DNA of 64,000 nucleotides from Saccharomycopsis fibuligera x Saccharomycopsis cf. fibuligera (taxonomy: Eukaryota; Ascomycota; Saccharomycetes; Ascoideales; Saccharomycopsidaceae), in contig CP012811.1 of assembly GCA_001936135.1 (NCBI GenBank), forward strand, positions 744,001 through 808,000, given 5' to 3'. Made by a program: the position numbers and the translations under genes. The stretch's first letter is position 1, and each line of letters begins with the position of its first letter. Below, piece by piece: positions 18,486-28,920 of this stretch. The notes beneath the pieces are model-generated. The model did no database searches, was not told the origin of the DNA, and saw only the letters and a list, made by a program, of their open reading frames with translations.

Positions 18486-21400
18486 ATGTCAAGTGATAGG
18501 TTTATCAAACTACAACAGGTTATGAGTTCCCCAGGTGCTCTAGCCAACTTCAGTTCAGATGAAAAGTTGAAAGGCTCGGAGAACTTTCACGATTGGTTCT
18601 CCTTAGTATCAATCAAATTGAAAATGAGAGGGCTTGGCTTGTACAAGTACCTTGTCGACAATGATATCGGCGCTACTGATGAAAGCTCGGACGACTCGAG
18701 AGCCAGACTACAAATGGCTTTGGATGATATCTTGACATTGATGATTGTCAATGGTGTTACTGGTGCTGCTCTCAGAAAGGCATCCAGTTATGATGGTTCT
18801 GGTCGTGATTTGATTATCTATTTGAAAGCCTCCTATGGTACAATGTCTGTGTTTAATGCTGTTGGTATGCTATCGGACTTCTTTGACCACAAGTGGAAGT
18901 CGAATGGCTCTAACCTCAACCTGTTGATCTCGAGCTTCGATGCTTTGAATGTCTCGGTTATCAAGAATGTTACTGCTGATCTGTTTCTTACTTGCTTATT
19001 TCTTGCTGAGCTCAAACGCGCCGGCTACGGTGAAGCTGCTGTGAAGGAGATCATTACAACATACCAAGCATCTCATAATTCCATGGAAACCTTTGATGTT
19101 GAATCCGCGATGGATCTCGCGAGAGAATTGATTAAGGAAGACCCAAAGTCTACCTTTACTACTACTGAAACTGCTCTTGTCACTAGAAAGGCCAATAATG
19201 GTCAATGCTACAACTGTGGCAAGATAGGTCATTATGCAAGGGACTGTCGTCAACAGCCAAAGGATGAATTTAATGAGAAAATTCGAAAGCCAAAGAAAAA
19301 TGGAAAACTGACTGGTAGTGCGTGGTTTGCATATTTAGGGCACGAGTCAAAGAGATCTGATTTGTTCTTCGATAGTGGTGCTTCCAGCCACATTATTTGT
19401 GACAGAGACTTGTTTACTGAGTTACATGACTACAGCGGCGAGATTAATGGTATTGGTGGCAACAGTTTGAAGATCGTTGGGTGCGGCACCGCATCTATCA
19501 AGCTACCAACCGGTGAGGATGTCAGCTTGTTAAATGCTCTATATGCACCCGAGGCTACCGCTAATTTACTATCAATTTCAAAGGCAACTGGTAATGGAGC
19601 AAAACTATTGTTTGAAGATGAATGCATCAAGTTGTACCCCTCGATGGATATTGTGGGTATCAAAGACAGGCTCTCACATGGCTTGTACAGAGTGGGCTCT
19701 CCAAGTGACAAGCACTTTGCTTACAAAGCTGCCCCTGGCATTGCGGTTGATAGAAAAGATTTGTGGCATCAAAGATTGGGCCATCCTAGCTTTGGTGTGT
19801 TCCGTGCGATTAACAAACAGTTTGGTTTGTGCGGTGATATTACAGAAGATATGAATGTGCAAGTGTGTGAACTGTGTGCATTAGGCAAGGCGGTTACAAG
19901 AAAACCAAAGCATGGATGGTCAAAGCCACAACAGCCATTGCAGCTACTTCATATGGATGTGTGCGGGCCATTCAACTATGGATCGGTTGATGGCTCTCTC
20001 TACTTTCTTACAATCGTTGATGCCTATACTCGTTTCACCCATATCAAGTGCTTGAAAAGGAAATCAGACTGCACTGATGCGATTATTGATTTTGTGAAAT
20101 ACAGTGAGACCAATTTCAAGAGTCAAGGCAGAAACTACGTGTGTGGAGCTATCAGAACTGATAACGGCGGGGAGTTTGTGAACAACAAGTTGCACGCGTT
20201 CATGAAGGAGCGTGGAATTCGCCATGAGCTAACTGTCCCGCATCATTCCTATCAGAATGGTGTTGCTGAGAGGATGCATCGCACCATTCAGGAGAAGGCG
20301 CGAACTCTCATGTTGCACTCTGCTGCGCCGGTTCAGTTCTGGCCCGAAGCTGTTGCAACTGCTGCGTACTTGATCAATCGCAGCCCAACAAGAGTGCTTG
20401 GCAATGATATACCGTTCACCAAGTGGTACGACATGGAACCACTGCTTGATCATTTGAGAACCTTTGGATGCATTGGATATTGTGTTGTGCCAGCTGCATT
20501 GAGACATGGCAAGCTAAGTGCAACTTCGAAGAAGTGTGCCATGATGGGCTACGACAGAGATCACAAAGCATACAGGATGTATGATTCTGATGCCGGGCAG
20601 ATAGTTGTCTCGGCACAAGTAACGTTTGATGAACAACATTCGTTTTTCAAGTGGGCTACCCCTGCGCCTATGGCTGACAATGTGTCTACTACCACCTACG
20701 GGTCTGTCGCTGTGCCAGGCATTTCACCGGTTACTGCTGTACAGGATGAGGAACTTATCCCAGCCGATGTGACAGCCGCTGATACTGCTGGCACTGGCGA
20801 AGATGAAAGCACTGCTGAAGACGACACTGACAAACACGTTGACAATAGTGACGATGATGTCCCCTCGGATACTGACAAAGATGGCTTCCTGCCGGTACAA
20901 GTGAAACGGAAGAGATCCAGACCAAAAACTCATGTTGCTCGAAAGACTTTAATAACCAGAAACCCGTTCGACGTTCTTGAAGAGGTCCACGATGAATATG
21001 AAGCCTCGTCCTCCAGTTCCGATTCAGAGAAGGAATTGCCTAGACCAGAGACAAAAGTTAGAAAGGTTCCTACCGGCGACATTATCCCGTTTGTTCCGCA
21101 TGGGTCCACTTGCGAAAGCGCCGTGGTTCCATTGCTCACTCCAAAGATTGAACCAACTGTTGAGGAGGTCGACGATGATGAAGATACTAGTGAATCAGAA
21201 CTGAGTGACTCGCAGAGGCTATTGGGCTACGAAGCAAACCTTGCTGCTACTTGTTACATGGCTGGCAGTGCAGTCACCGAGAATGTGCCAATGAGTTACA
21301 AAAGTGCAATGCAGACCGACGAACGGGACCAGTGGAAGGAAGCGTGTGATAAAGAAATTGAAGCACACAAAGACAATAGCACCTATGAGTTGGTGACTTT

Positions 21401-22718
21401 GCCGGAAGGGCGAAAGCCAATCACCTGCAAGTGGGTGTTCACAATCAAGGATGGTGGCTTACACAAGGCAAGATTAGTTGCTCGTGGGTTCTCGCAATTG
21501 AAAGGTATCGACTACAATGAAACGTTTGCTCCCGTTGTTCGTTACGAGTCCATCCGAATTATGTTGGCTGTCGCTGCTCTGAAAGGATTACAGGTTCATC
21601 AGATGGATGTGAAGACTGCGTTCTTGAATGGTGATCTTGAGGAAGAATTATACATGACACAACCAGAAGGCTATGTTGCAAAGGGTAATGAAGATAAACT
21701 ACTCAGATTGAAGAAGAGCTTGTATGGTTTGAAACAGGCTCCTCTTGTGTGGAATGACAAGATCAACGGCGTCTTGGCAAAGCTAGGCTTCAGACGGAAT
21801 CAAGCTGAATATTGCCTATACACTCGCAAAAGTGAAAAGTCCTTTGTGATGGTTGCGCTATATGTGGATGATTTGCTTATTGCTGGTAGCACCAAGGAAG
21901 CAATAGACATTGTGAAAACAGAGCTAATGAATGAGTTTAAAATGAAAGACTTGGGTGCTACAAAGAAGTTCCTAGGCATGAACATTGAGCAGACAGAGAG
22001 TGGGATCAAGTTGAGTCTTCGAGACTACATTCAGTCGTTGCTTAGCGAGTTTGGAATGCAAGACTGTCACAGTGAACCCACACCAGCAGTTGTCGGACAG
22101 GACTTGACGAGCGCGGACACAGGCAGTAAAGACTGTGATGCTACTAGGTACAGATCCATTATTGGAAAGCTCTTGTTTGCTGCTAATACGGTCAGAGCAG
22201 ACATAAGCTACGTTGTTGGTGTATTGTCGAGATACCCCAAAGAGCCCAAGGAGGTCCACCTTCGTGCTGCGAAACGAGTACTAAGATATTTGAAAGGCAC
22301 AGCAGATGTTGGTTTATTTTATCAAAGCAACAACCAGACAACTCAGTTACAGGGCTACTGTGATGCAGACTGGGCAAACGACAAGGCTACGAGAAAGTCC
22401 ACCACCGGCTTTGTGTTCAAATATGCTGGTGGTGCAATAACTTGGAGATCAAAGAAGCAGCCAACAGTTGCATTGTCTACTGCTGAAGCAGAGTATATGG
22501 CATTGTGTGAGGGTGCCAAAGAAGGCTTATGGCTAAGGCAGTTGTTCAACGACTTTGGCATTGCAATTGAGTCTGTCAAGATGTACGACGACAACCAGAG
22601 CTGCATTGAAATAGCCAAACACCCTAGCTCCCATCACAGAACGAAGCACATTGACATCAGGTTGAATTTCATCAGGGTCCATATTGCCAAGGGCCGAATT
22701 CAGTTAGAGTACTTATGA
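18486..22718 (+). CDS. Family-B gag-pol polyprotein (Ty5/Tca5-like), truncated by one premature TGA
   Basis: About 1410 codons from the LTR-internal ATG (ATGTCAAGTGATAGG); an alternative start is 18522. Gag residues ~1-230 include a capsid-like stretch (ENFHDWFSLVSIKLKMRGLG). Then CCHC knuckle (~241), protease DSGASSH (~296), HHCC zinc site (~428 on), integrase core D491, D559 region, E~595, acidic linker ~680-860, RT with YVDD at ~1126-1129 and RNase H from ~1290. No frameshift or stop separates gag from pol, as in Ty5/Tca5. TGA at 22716-22718 replaces a TCA and removes the last ~50 residues, including the end of the RNase H region (ADIFTKAIPADQF). Otherwise it is intact. Confidence 0.92.
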   Translation: MSSDRFIKLQQVMSSPGALANFSSDEKLKGSENFHDWFSLVSIKLKMRGLGLYKYLVDNDIGATDESSDDSRARLQMALDDILTLMIVNGVTGAALRKASSYDGSGRDLIIYLKASYGTMSVFNAVGMLSDFFDHKWKSNGSNLNLLISSFDALNVSVIKNVTADLFLTCLFLAELKRAGYGEAAVKEIITTYQASHNSMETFDVESAMDLARELIKEDPKSTFTTTETALVTRKANNGQCYNCGKIGHYARDCRQQPKDEFNEKIRKPKKNGKLTGSAWFAYLGHESKRSDLFFDSGASSHIICDRDLFTELHDYSGEINGIGGNSLKIVGCGTASIKLPTGEDVSLLNALYAPEATANLLSISKATGNGAKLLFEDECIKLYPSMDIVGIKDRLSHGLYRVGSPSDKHFAYKAAPGIAVDRKDLWHQRLGHPSFGVFRAINKQFGLCGDITEDMNVQVCELCALGKAVTRKPKHGWSKPQQPLQLLHMDVCGPFNYGSVDGSLYFLTIVDAYTRFTHIKCLKRKSDCTDAIIDFVKYSETNFKSQGRNYVCGAIRTDNGGEFVNNKLHAFMKERGIRHELTVPHHSYQNGVAERMHRTIQEKARTLMLHSAAPVQFWPEAVATAAYLINRSPTRVLGNDIPFTKWYDMEPLLDHLRTFGCIGYCVVPAALRHGKLSATSKKCAMMGYDRDHKAYRMYDSDAGQIVVSAQVTFDEQHSFFKWATPAPMADNVSTTTYGSVAVPGISPVTAVQDEELIPADVTAADTAGTGEDESTAEDDTDKHVDNSDDDVPSDTDKDGFLPVQVKRKRSRPKTHVARKTLITRNPFDVLEEVHDEYEASSSSSDSEKELPRPETKVRKVPTGDIIPFVPHGSTCESAVVPLLTPKIEPTVEEVDDDEDTSESELSDSQRLLGYEANLAATCYMAGSAVTENVPMSYKSAMQTDERDQWKEACDKEIEAHKDNSTYELVTLPEGRKPITCKWVFTIKDGGLHKARLVARGFSQLKGIDYNETFAPVVRYESIRIMLAVAALKGLQVHQMDVKTAFLNGDLEEELYMTQPEGYVAKGNEDKLLRLKKSLYGLKQAPLVWNDKINGVLAKLGFRRNQAEYCLYTRKSEKSFVMVALYVDDLLIAGSTKEAIDIVKTELMNEFKMKDLGATKKFLGMNIEQTESGIKLSLRDYIQSLLSEFGMQDCHSEPTPAVVGQDLTSADTGSKDCDATRYRSIIGKLLFAANTVRADISYVVGVLSRYPKEPKEVHLRAAKRVLRYLKGTADVGLFYQSNNQTTQLQGYCDADWANDKATRKSTTGFVFKYAGGAITWRSKKQPTVALSTAEAEYMALCEGAKEGLWLRQLFNDFGIAIESVKMYDDNQSCIEIAKHPSSHHRTKHIDIRLNFIRVHIAKGRIQLEYL
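18518..18526 (+). promoter_or_regulatory. Primer-binding site of family B (half tRNA-iMet)
   Basis: GGTTATGAG directly after the LTR is complementary to CUCAUAACC, the anticodon stem-loop of initiator tRNA-Met, the primer arrangement known for Ty5 and Tca5. The site includes an ATG (18522) in the gag frame, so it is also coding sequence. Confidence 0.75.
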
Positions 22719-22874
22719 ACTGGAGTCATGGTTGCCGATATCTTTACCAAAGCCATACCGGCCGACCAGTTCCAACTACTACGTGGTTATTGTGGAATGC
22801 GAGACTTTGAATTAAGAGAGGGTGTTGAGAGTGATAATTCAAAGATAGACCCAGTTGCTTCTAGAAAGTTCTAG
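22719..22874 (+). pseudogene. Remaining B pol frame beyond the premature stop
   Basis: The same frame stays open after the TGA and codes the conserved C-terminus (VADIFTKA...CGMRDFELREG) and then a tail inside the 3' LTR, ending like the copy at 6400. One base change therefore separates this element from an open frame. Confidence 0.8.
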
Positions 22875-23396
22875 AATATTCCATGAGTTTCCAGAGGATT
22901 CGATGTTGTTCTATAATGTTCCATGATATACGAGAAAATACGAGATTGTTCGAGAACATTCTAGAAGGTTCCATAATATACGAGACATATACGAGAAAGC
23001 TCTAGAATCTTCCATGAAGTTCCATAATGTTCCATGAAGTTCCATAATGTTCCATGAAGTTCCATAATGTTCCATGAAGTTCCATAGTGTTCCATGAAGT
23101 TCCATAATGTTCCATGATGTTCCAAGAAGTTCCATGATGTTCCATACATTTCCGTGCAGTTCCGTGCATATCCGTGCAGTTCCGGAATATTCTAGAAGAT
23201 TCTATGTGTCCACACTAGTCATGCATCAGTCCCGGCACAGCCACCCTGACTGACTGTAAATAAGGGGCGTCTCCCCCATCTTTGTAACTGATTGATGTTT
23301 TTCATATATAGGATATAGTTAATAACAACAAGTGTTTTGTGATTCATTTTCAGGATATAAAGTTATGTCAAGTGATAGGTTTATCAAACTACAACA
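22823..23396 (+). repeat. 3' LTR of the family-B element, 574 bp
   Basis: Preceded by the polypurine tract at 22809-22822. It is 40 bp longer than the 5' LTR, wholly because the decamer array (from 23010 to ~23209) has 20 units rather than 16. Several single-base differences from the 5' LTR (for example AAAGTTATG for AACGTTATG) show the insertion is not brand new. Confidence 0.92.
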
Positions 23397-23423
23397 ATCA
23401 GTGGTATTCGCAGGGCGTGGGTT

Positions 23424-23839
23424 TTTTTTTTTTTTTTCACACACAATATCGATTGGTGTAATAACTGTTGGATTTATACCAACTAACGTCTTTCATACCG
23501 TTCATTTGGTATAATCTTTTATTTTTGGTAAACTGCCTTTTGCGGCCGGGAACATTTGGGCGCACGCATAGTTGCTAAGGAGAACAACATCAAAGATGTG
23601 GAGGAAAATTTTCATCACCTGAGCATTATGGGTGAGGAATGAAATTATTATATATAGTCTGAAAAACAGAATGTTTTTATTTAGTGATATAGTTTATAAT
23701 AAAAGTAAGGAATATAAGTCCAATTTCATTACTCATCTAAGTTTCATTACGTAACTAAGATCTCAGTAAATGGCTACCCTTCACTACTAGAAGAGAGACT
23801 AATCTAACCAGTGCTACTCAGAGGAGACAACCTCAGGTA
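23424..23839 (-). repeat. 3' end of a second LINE-like family, 5'-truncated
   Basis: On the minus strand this ends GATATTGTGTGTG followed by a run of about 17 A, the same terminal motif as the LINE at 29670. Internally it matches 28937-29150 (TACCTGAGGTTGTC, TAGCCA.TTACTGAGATCTT, GCAAAAGGCAGTT). No coding capacity is visible. Its 5' side is cut by the A LTR at 23840. Confidence 0.55.
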
Positions 23840-24319
23840 TGTAAAAAGTGGGTTGATAAAGGAGAGTTAGAAAAATAGTTTGATGAAGAAAAATAAAGTG
23901 TATTGGATAGGAAAATAAAGAGTGTAAAGTTGTTAAGCTTAGTTCTGTAAAGAAGTATATAATAGTAGAGAACATGAAAAGAAAAGAAGCGGGAAAGGCC
24001 CGCCTTAAGTAGGAAAAATAAGTTGAGTCAATGAAATTGGAGTGTCGTAATAAAGGTGGCGGGAAAAACAAAAGTTTTCACGCAGCAGTAAGGATCGGCG
24101 CCCCATGCAGAAGCGCACGCAGACGGAAGGAAAAAGTAAACAACGCACGTAGACGGAATGAAAAAGTAAACAAATAAGATGCAGCAGAACTGTATACCAT
24201 GCAAATGGATCAACAGTATACCATGACAATGGATGAAAACATAAAAGGAGTAAAGGAGATAAAGAGTCAAAAATTAAGAAGGTAAGGACTAAAGGAAGAT
24301 GAATGTTTGAATTTCAACA
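23840..24319 (-). repeat. 3' LTR of the minus-strand A element, 480 bp
   Basis: Reverse LTR-A (TGTAAAAAG...TTTCAACA). It is ~29 bp longer than the type LTR because a segment CGCACG(C/T)AGACGGAA..GTAAACAA is duplicated at ~24114-24172. The polypurine tract follows at 24320-24334 on the minus strand. The left flank AGGTA does not match the right flank of the element. Confidence 0.88.
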
Positions 24320-24367
24320 CACCCTCCCAAACATGAAGACATTAAACAGATATTATAAGAAAATAAA

Positions 24368-27131
24368 TCAGTTGAAAATAAGGGAGCATAGCGAAGTAAA
24401 AGTAGTGCGGTCAGTAGCCTTAGTGAGGATGTCGGCAATATTGACTTTGGTATTGACGTAGTTAAGTTTGATCACCTTTTGTTCAACCAAAGTTCTGATA
24501 AAATGGAATCTAACAGCAATATGTTTTGTTTTCTGATGGGAAGCCTTGTGCGCGCTAAATGTGAGAGCACTAAGATTGTCGCTGGCGCAGTTGATGTAGG
24601 AGCAGGGAAAGCCAATTTCATTAAGTAGATTCATAACATAGACCCCGGTTCTGGCAGCATCGCTCAAAGCAACATACTCAGCTTCTGCACTGCTAAAGGC
24701 AACGCAACTTTGTTTTCTGCTAGACCAAGACACAATCTGGTTATTGATCATCACCAAGTGGCCACTTTGCAGCTTTCTGTCCAGTTTTGAGGTAGCATAA
24801 TCGGAATCGCTGAACACCGTAATTTTGTAGTTTTGTTCAGCAGGATAGTCCGAGACAAGACCGTCAGTTTTGGACTTGTCCAAATATCTAAAGTCTTTGA
24901 TGTCAACATTACCGCCTTCCTTGCCGTAGACAAGACCTTGATCTTTAGTTTCAATGAGATAGTGGAACACTCTGTAAGCAGCTTTCAAGTGTGTAGCTCT
25001 CGCCTTGACAACGAACTGACTGAGAAGACTAATGGGAAATGAAATGTCACTTCTGACAGAGTTTGCAACGTAAAGTAAAGTCCCAATAATAGAGCGAAAT
25101 TTGGTCTGCTCCTCATCCGACAACTCTGGTGAGTTTTCATCATATGGGTCAAACCCTCTCACCATAGGCGTGTCCACTTTACCTAACTTGACAACACCGT
25201 GCTCTGTCATAATCTTGTCAATGAAGTTCAGCATGCTAAGTTTGATATCCCCACCATCCAACGACTGGACTGTGACACCCAAGAAGATTTCGAGAAAGCC
25301 CAAGTCTTTCATTTTGAATTTTAAGTTAAGAGCAGTCTTAATGTCATCAACAACCTTCTGAGTTTTGCCACAAATTAGCAAGTCGTCCACGTAAATAGCA
25401 ACAAGACAGTCATTTCCTTTGAACAAACAGGGATCGATCGTACTAGCTTCCAAACCGGCAGTGACAAGCACTTTGGAGATTGTGTCATACCAGATTTTTG
25501 GAGACTGCTTCAAACCATACAATCCTTTCTTCAACTTCCATAAGTGCCCCTTGGGAGTGGCCGTACCAGCAGGTGGTCTCACATAAACATCGAAGTCAAT
25601 GTCACCATAAAGAAAAGCAGTAGAGGTATCCATCTGACAGACAGCATACTTATTCAAGGCAGCAAGTGCAAATGTGACTCGCATAGTGTCAAAGCTCATA
25701 ACTGGAGCCCATGAGTTGAGAAAGTTGACGCCTTTCTCTTGACTGAAACCTTTGCAGACCAAGCGAGCCTTAAATCTCTCACCACTTGGATCATCTTTCA
25801 CAGCAAACACCCAACGTGAATAAATGGATTGAATGTCTGGAGTATCTTTCACTAGTTCGTAGACATTGAGTTTGTCTATTGCTGATAACTCTTCAGCTAT
25901 GGCAGCAAGCCATTTCTCCTTCTCACTCGAGTTGAGTACCTGATGGTAAGTTTCAGGTATCAAGTACTTCGTACGGGCCACGTCCAAAAAAGCTTGTTCA
26001 GCATCACTGATGTAACCACTTGTATCACTGTCTGATCCTCCCTCTTCGATGAACAACCTTGAAGGACCGGCTTCAACCGTCTTTAAACCTTCAATAGCTC
26101 TAATAGGAACAGAACCAATGTCATGTCAATATGCCTTGTGGTGATCAGAAAATGCTTTTCTCGCATCAGCAGCAGCAATATTCTTCCCAGCCATTGATTC
26201 GTAAGCAGCTTGGTGGTGAGTAACAGGAGCGACTGTGTTTGGCGCAAACTCAAGCATGAGCTTCTTTGTTGGCTTCCGGTTGATGATTGAAATTGGGTCA
26301 TCACTCAGATCAGAATCGGAGGCAGCAGTTCTTTTGATAGCAGGCAATGCATGAGATGCCTTAGTCACAGCTTGTTGAATCTCGGAATCAGTCTGTTCTA
26401 CCATTGAGTCATCAGATTCGGCAACAATTCTATCATCAGGATTGACTTCGCTTTCAGTGTCTTGTTGAACGTTAGTGTCCTGACCTTGAATTGAGAGATC
26501 TTCAGAGCATAAACCGGCAGCAGAGCCATCACCAGCAGCAGAGCCATTACCAGCAGCAGAGCCATCACCAGCACCAGCAGTCGAACCAACACCATAACTA
26601 CCAGCAGAATATGTGACTGAAGAGTCTCTTTCACTTCACTTGAAAGGATAAACATCTGGAAGAAAGTTGAATGCCGAGCTTCTCAAGATTCGGTAAGTAT
26701 TGTCTTCAAGAATGAAAGCAATACTGGTAGTTTTGTGGAATCCTAAGAAAGTGCCTTTGAAATCTTTCCCAATAATTTTGCTCCCAGCTGTAAAATTTTT
26801 GGCAAAAATGCAACAACCAAATGGAGCAATTGTGCCAACGGCTTTCGAGCGACTTGAGAAAATCTCATATGGCGAGGGACCACCATTTCTTGGCAAGTAG
26901 TTGTGCAAGAAAACGGCATGATTGAAGCAAAAGTTCCAATATTCCTTTGTCATTCCAGAGCTAATCATCAAGAGTTTGACCTTTTCCATGATTGTACGAT
27001 TCAAGCATTCAGAGGAGCCGTTTTGATGACTTGAATAAGGAGCCGTGAACTCAGCCTCAATATATCTCTGGCCTTGATTGTTACCAGCAAGAAACTTATT
27101 GAGCAAGACAGTATCAAACTCATTGTCAGCA
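24368..27131 (-). pseudogene. Family-A pol, minus strand, internally deleted, with two in-frame TGA codons
   Basis: Single reading frame from the integrase core to the RNase H end. It opens ADNEFDTVLL directly after the LTR, so primer site, gag, protease and the N-terminal part of integrase are gone. Integrase retains YSSHQNGSSECLNRT; RT has QMDTSTAFLYGD and YVDD; RNase H ends ADILTKA. TGA at 26636-26638 (TCA in other copies) and at 26126-26128 (TTA in other copies) interrupt it. The linker carries an expanded Ala/Gly-coding trinucleotide tract at ~26510-26590 relative to 12740-12790. Confidence 0.85.
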
Positions 27132-27572
27132 TGTAAAAAGTGGGTTGATAAAGAAGAGTTAGAACAAATAGTTTGATGAAGAAAAATAAAGTGTATTGGA
27201 TAGGAAAATAAAGAGTGTAAAGTTGTTAAGCTTAGTTCTGTGAAGAAGTATATACTAGTAGAGAACACGAAAAGAAAAGAAGCAGGAAAGGCCCGCCTTG
27301 AGTAGGAAAAATAAGTTGAGTAAATGAAATTGGAGTGGCGTAATAAAGGTGGCGGGAAAAACAAAAGTTTTCACGCAGCACTAAGGATGGGCACCGCGCA
27401 CGCAGAAGGGATGAAAAAGTAAACAAATAAAATGCGTCAGAACTGTATACCATGCAAATGGATGAATAGTATACCATGACAATGGGTGAGACATAAAAGG
27501 AGTAAAGAAGATAAAGAGTGAAGAAGTTAAAAAGAAAAGGATCAAAGGAAGATGAATGTTTGAAATTCAACA
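27132..27572 (-). repeat. 5' LTR of the minus-strand A element, 441 bp
   Basis: Reverse LTR-A, somewhat diverged from the 3' copy (lacking the duplicated 29 bp). Its inner end TTTTTACA joins integrase coding sequence exactly. Beyond 27572 lies a degraded B LTR, so the flanks of this element are both transposon relics. Confidence 0.85.
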
Positions 27573-27738
27573 TATTGTGGAGCTTCATGGAGCATCCTGG
27601 AGCATTTTTGAGCTATCTCATATATGTCTGGTATGTTTCAGAAGCTTTTAGGATAACATCGAATCCTCTGGAAACTCATGAAATATTCTAGAGTTTTCAA
27701 GCATAACTTGATTTATCTTTCAATTATCGCTTTCAACA
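27573..27738 (-). repeat. Degraded family-B LTR remnant
   Basis: Weakly matches the reverse LTR-B around 13540-13728: CATCGAATCCTCTGGAAACTCATG and the terminal TATC.TT.CAATTATC.CTTTCAACA are recognisable. The TTC/GAA pattern is eroded, so this is an older insertion. Confidence 0.65.
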
Positions 27739-28920
27739 TCATAACATCAAAAGTGTCAGGTCTCTATAATAGTCAGCTTTCACTTTTGATAGCACACTGT
27801 ACCGAGGGTGCATAAAAACAGTTCATCTTAATCACAGACTCTTTCGTTGGCAATCTCGTCTTACCATGACTTAGAACTTTAATACTATCCTCCAATGTGA
27901 TTAGGTCTATATTGAAATAGTAATTATGCTCATAATTTCTCTCTATGAGATACATGACTAGTTAGGGTAGCCATGATTCAACCATAGGTAAGCATAAGCT
28001 TATCATCGGTTAGAATAAAAATAACCGTTCATTTGACTTGCATGATATTTCCCATCGGATTTTGGCATGTCAATCTCGCATCCATTATCTATTTTCTCTG
28101 TTTTTCCTTGATTAGACGATTCAATCTATATGCTTTGTTGTGGATCCCAACTAATGGATCTATAATGAATACAAATTTTCTGTCTGTCCCTTCATGATAT
28201 CTCGCTAACTTGGTTAATTATTGTCCATGAAATGAAATGATTTGCTAGCATCATAGTTGTCATCATTTGATGCTTAACAATTGATGTCATCAGAGAACTC
28301 GTTATAGTTCCCATCAAGATTTGAAATCCAAATCGTTGTACCCTCTATTAGATCATCTACGCTTCAGTGCATCATAATAGTAGGTGAGATTTGCGTTTCA
28401 ACTGTTTAGCGCGCTCAATTTTAAAATGGATCTGGATATACGGTGTTGAATTTTGTGATATTCAGGGGCCGTTTTTGCAATAGCGGATCTGAAGAGAGAT
28501 AGATTGTTAACATAAGCAATCAGCTCTTAGTGTTTTGAAATGTTTTCCTCGTTAACACCGTTTGAGCTTTTGTTTTTACTTTCGTGGTTCATGGCTGCTA
28601 TTCTGTAAGTATTTCATTGCTCTGTCCGTTTTTGTCAAATTATCATTTTGGCTAATAAGTTCTGCTATATATTTACATGGTTGCTAGTCATCGGAGGCTC
28701 CCCCATCACCAGTTGATAAAACTTCTGCCAGATATGTTTTCAGGTGTTGCCGTAGCAAGTATAACGATTAATTAATATCATTCAAGTATGTGACCAGGGC
28801 TAATAGAATGTGAGGAAGTTATTGTGTCTAGTAGTTGACCAGATTCAGCCTTTGGCACAATAGGTAATTTAGCAACCACCGTTATCCTGCCTGTAACTCC
28901 ATGTCAGAGTATCACGACTG
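27739..28920. other. Non-coding relic DNA, possible copia protease remnant at 27773-27955 (-)
   Basis: No convincing gene. A 60-codon minus-strand frame at 27773-27955 contains LPTKESVIKMNCFYAPSV, which recalls the segment after the copia protease (LPTGEDVSLLNALYAPEA in family B). This could be a decayed pol piece. The rest shows only stop-rich AT-rich sequence. Confidence 0.35.

Larger units (their letters stand above)
17984..18517 (+). repeat. 5' LTR of the nearly complete family-B element, 534 bp
   Basis: TGTTGAGAG...CTACAACA. U3 is made of TTC/GAA arrays (listed separately), then TATAAATA at 18376-18383 and a short R/U5. An ATG at 18486 inside the LTR opens the gag-pol frame. Flanking 5-mers of the element (TGTTG before, ATCAG after 23396) do not match, so the ends were probably rearranged by recombination. 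Confidence 0.92.

Noticed and set aside
17984-23396. A 5-bp target duplication for the near-complete B element
   Set aside because: The flanks are TGTTG and ATCAG, which do not match, so the element's edges were probably exchanged by recombination.
23396-23442. Similarity of the sequence after the B 3' LTR (CAGTGGTATTCGCAG plus T run) to a cDNA-cloning adaptor
   Set aside because: Several bases differ, and the T run continues into a genuine genomic repeat (CACACACAATATC) also found at 29680, so adaptor contamination is not needed.
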